NCBI GenBank assembly: GCA_963621245.1
Contig: CAVFCW010000007.1
Coordinates: 16,623 to 80,622, forward strand
Length of the DNA: 64,000 nt
Direction: 5' to 3'
From: SIG603 sp963621245
Lineage (GTDB): Bacteria; Bacillota; Clostridia; Oscillospirales; Acutalibacteraceae
The notes beneath the pieces were generated by a model. The model was not told the origin of the DNA. It searched no databases and worked only from the letters and a program-made list of their open reading frames with translations. A program made the translations under genes and the position numbers. Shown here piece after piece: positions 63,290-64,000 of the stretch. Every line of letters begins with the position of its first letter. Position 1 is the stretch's first letter.

Positions 63290-63301
63290 TTTTTCCTCCG
63301 A

Positions 63302-63955
63302 TTAATTCGACAGGGACCAAACGTCGTCTATGCTCCACACATCCTTTCCGATATGATGGAAAAGATTTGCGAAAACGGCCTGGAAAAGTTTTTTCTCTTC
63401 TATGTCTTTTGCGTCAAAGTATCCGAGATGAATTTTAACCGCACACGAGACAGTGTTGTCTACCAAATTCGATACCATGTAGCTTAGATTGAATTTCTCG
63501 CTAAGTCCAAACTTCTCTCCCGCATGTTCTATGAATTTAACGAAGTACCTGTAATTTTTCTTTCGTATCTCATAAACCTCTTGGTTATAATAAGCCGACT
63601 GGTAATATCTCCAGTAGAAAATCGTCTCCTCGGGTCTGTCCATAATGGTTTTCCAGTATGCTCTCCAAAGTACAACGCTTATTTTCACAACGTCGTCTGC
63701 GGTCACCATACTAAAAACAGTGTTCTTTAATGCCTCATATATTTTGTCGGATACTCTGCCGTCTATCTCCAAATATGCCGACAGCATGAGATCCTGTAAA
63801 TCGGAATAGCACTGATAGATGTACGGATCGCTCAAACCGCATCCCGATGAAACTCTTCTTACCGTGCAGTGCTCCACTCCCTCGGTTGCCACAATGTGAT
63901 AAGCCGAAGCCTGAAGCATTTCTCTCAATTCTTGTTTTGTGTATTTACCCGCCAT
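63302..63955 (-). CDS. TetR-family transcriptional regulator
   Basis: This 217-residue protein has an N-terminal TetR DNA-binding domain (about 1-60), with the helix-turn-helix RRVSSGCGLSDPYIYQ and YSDLQDLM. An aromatic-rich ligand or dimer domain follows. It lies directly upstream of the CHAP gene and is probably cotranscribed, so it may regulate its own operon. GGGGG precedes the ATG. The promoter would lie in or past the AT tract at the window edge. Confidence 0.85.
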   Translation of the reverse strand: MAGKYTKQELREMLQASAYHIVATEGVEHCTVRRVSSGCGLSDPYIYQCYSDLQDLMLSAYLEIDGRVSDKIYEALKNTVFSMVTADDVVKISVVLWRAYWKTIMDRPEETIFYWRYYQSAYYNQEVYEIRKKNYRYFVKFIEHAGEKFGLSEKFNLSYMVSNLVDNTVSCAVKIHLGYFDAKDIEEKKLFQAVFANLFHHIGKDVWSIDDVWSLSN

Positions 63956-63973
63956 GCCGAACCCCCTATATCA

Positions 63974-63999
63974 ATATATATATATATATATATATATAT
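63974..63999. repeat. (AT)13 simple repeat at the window edge
   Basis: Thirteen AT units precede the TetR gene. The tract reaches the window edge, so its full length is unknown. Being self-complementary and AT-rich it could form part of the promoter of the TetR-CHAP operon. Confidence 0.9.
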
Positions 64000-64000
64000 T

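Overview
The window looks like a chromosome segment from an anaerobic, gut- or rumen-type member of the class Clostridia (Bacillota). This is inferred from strong AAGGAGG-type ribosome binding sites, consensus TTGACA/TATAAT promoters with 17-base spacers, a RecD2 helicase, a TagD/TagF-type polymer pathway, a domain-permuted GH3 enzyme, GH29 and GH25 enzymes, and His/Cys-repeat surface proteins. The genus cannot be fixed from what is visible; an Oscillospiraceae/Ruminococcaceae-like host is a guess. No rRNA, tRNA, transposase, phage or CRISPR feature was seen.

Layout. (1) Positions 1-700: the 5' part of serC (phosphoserine aminotransferase, minus strand) behind what looks like a complete ribosome-mediated attenuator. 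It has a consensus promoter, a 22-codon serine-rich leader peptide, an antiterminator segment directly after the leader stop codon, and an intrinsic terminator. (2) 704-3658: a MacB-type ABC exporter with its own promoter and a possible operator. (3) 3805-28755: a minus-strand cluster of 18 genes for a cell-surface polysaccharide. Read in transcription order it holds a polyprenyl-phosphate sugar-1-phosphate transferase, a UDP-sugar dehydrogenase, GT2 and GT4 glycosyltransferases, a Wzy-type polymerase, a TagB/TagF-type glycerophosphotransferase, two ATP-grasp ligase paralogues, a GNAT acetyltransferase, a Wzx-type flippase, an epimerase, a TagD-type cytidylyltransferase, an aldolase-MAF fusion, three large GT-C-like membrane proteins (two of them tandem paralogues), a second polymerase-like membrane protein and a Wzz-type regulator. 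The set suggests a uronic-acid-containing polymer decorated with polyol phosphate and probably amide or acyl groups. (4) 29064-37116: a five-gene minus-strand operon (ABC exporter, murD, rnr, nagA, FHA membrane protein). (5) 37405-39867: a permuted GH3 glycosidase on the plus strand.

(6) 39921-48746: a VOC protein, a 1351-residue GH25 cell-wall hydrolase with repeats, and an operon of recD2, comF and an MreB-like gene. (7) 49044-57822: a lipoprotein, a GH29-tldD-tldE operon, a 2-hydroxyacid dehydrogenase, the rRNA methyltransferase rlmD and a cyclase-family lipoprotein. (8) 57869-61713: an AraC regulator divergent from an SLC13 anion transporter and a DgoD-like dehydratase, probably for sugar-acid uptake and breakdown. 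(9) 61850-64000: a TetR regulator upstream of a secreted CHAP protein with zinc-ligand-like His/Cys repeats; the window ends in an (AT)n tract.

Two features deserve most attention. One is the serine-codon attenuator of serC. The other is the polysaccharide cluster, with a Wzz carrying a degenerate kinase-like domain, an aldolase-MAF fusion, paired ATP-grasp enzymes and a perfect 17-bp inverted repeat inside a coding region. Coordinates were read by eye. Functional names come from motif recognition, not database searches.
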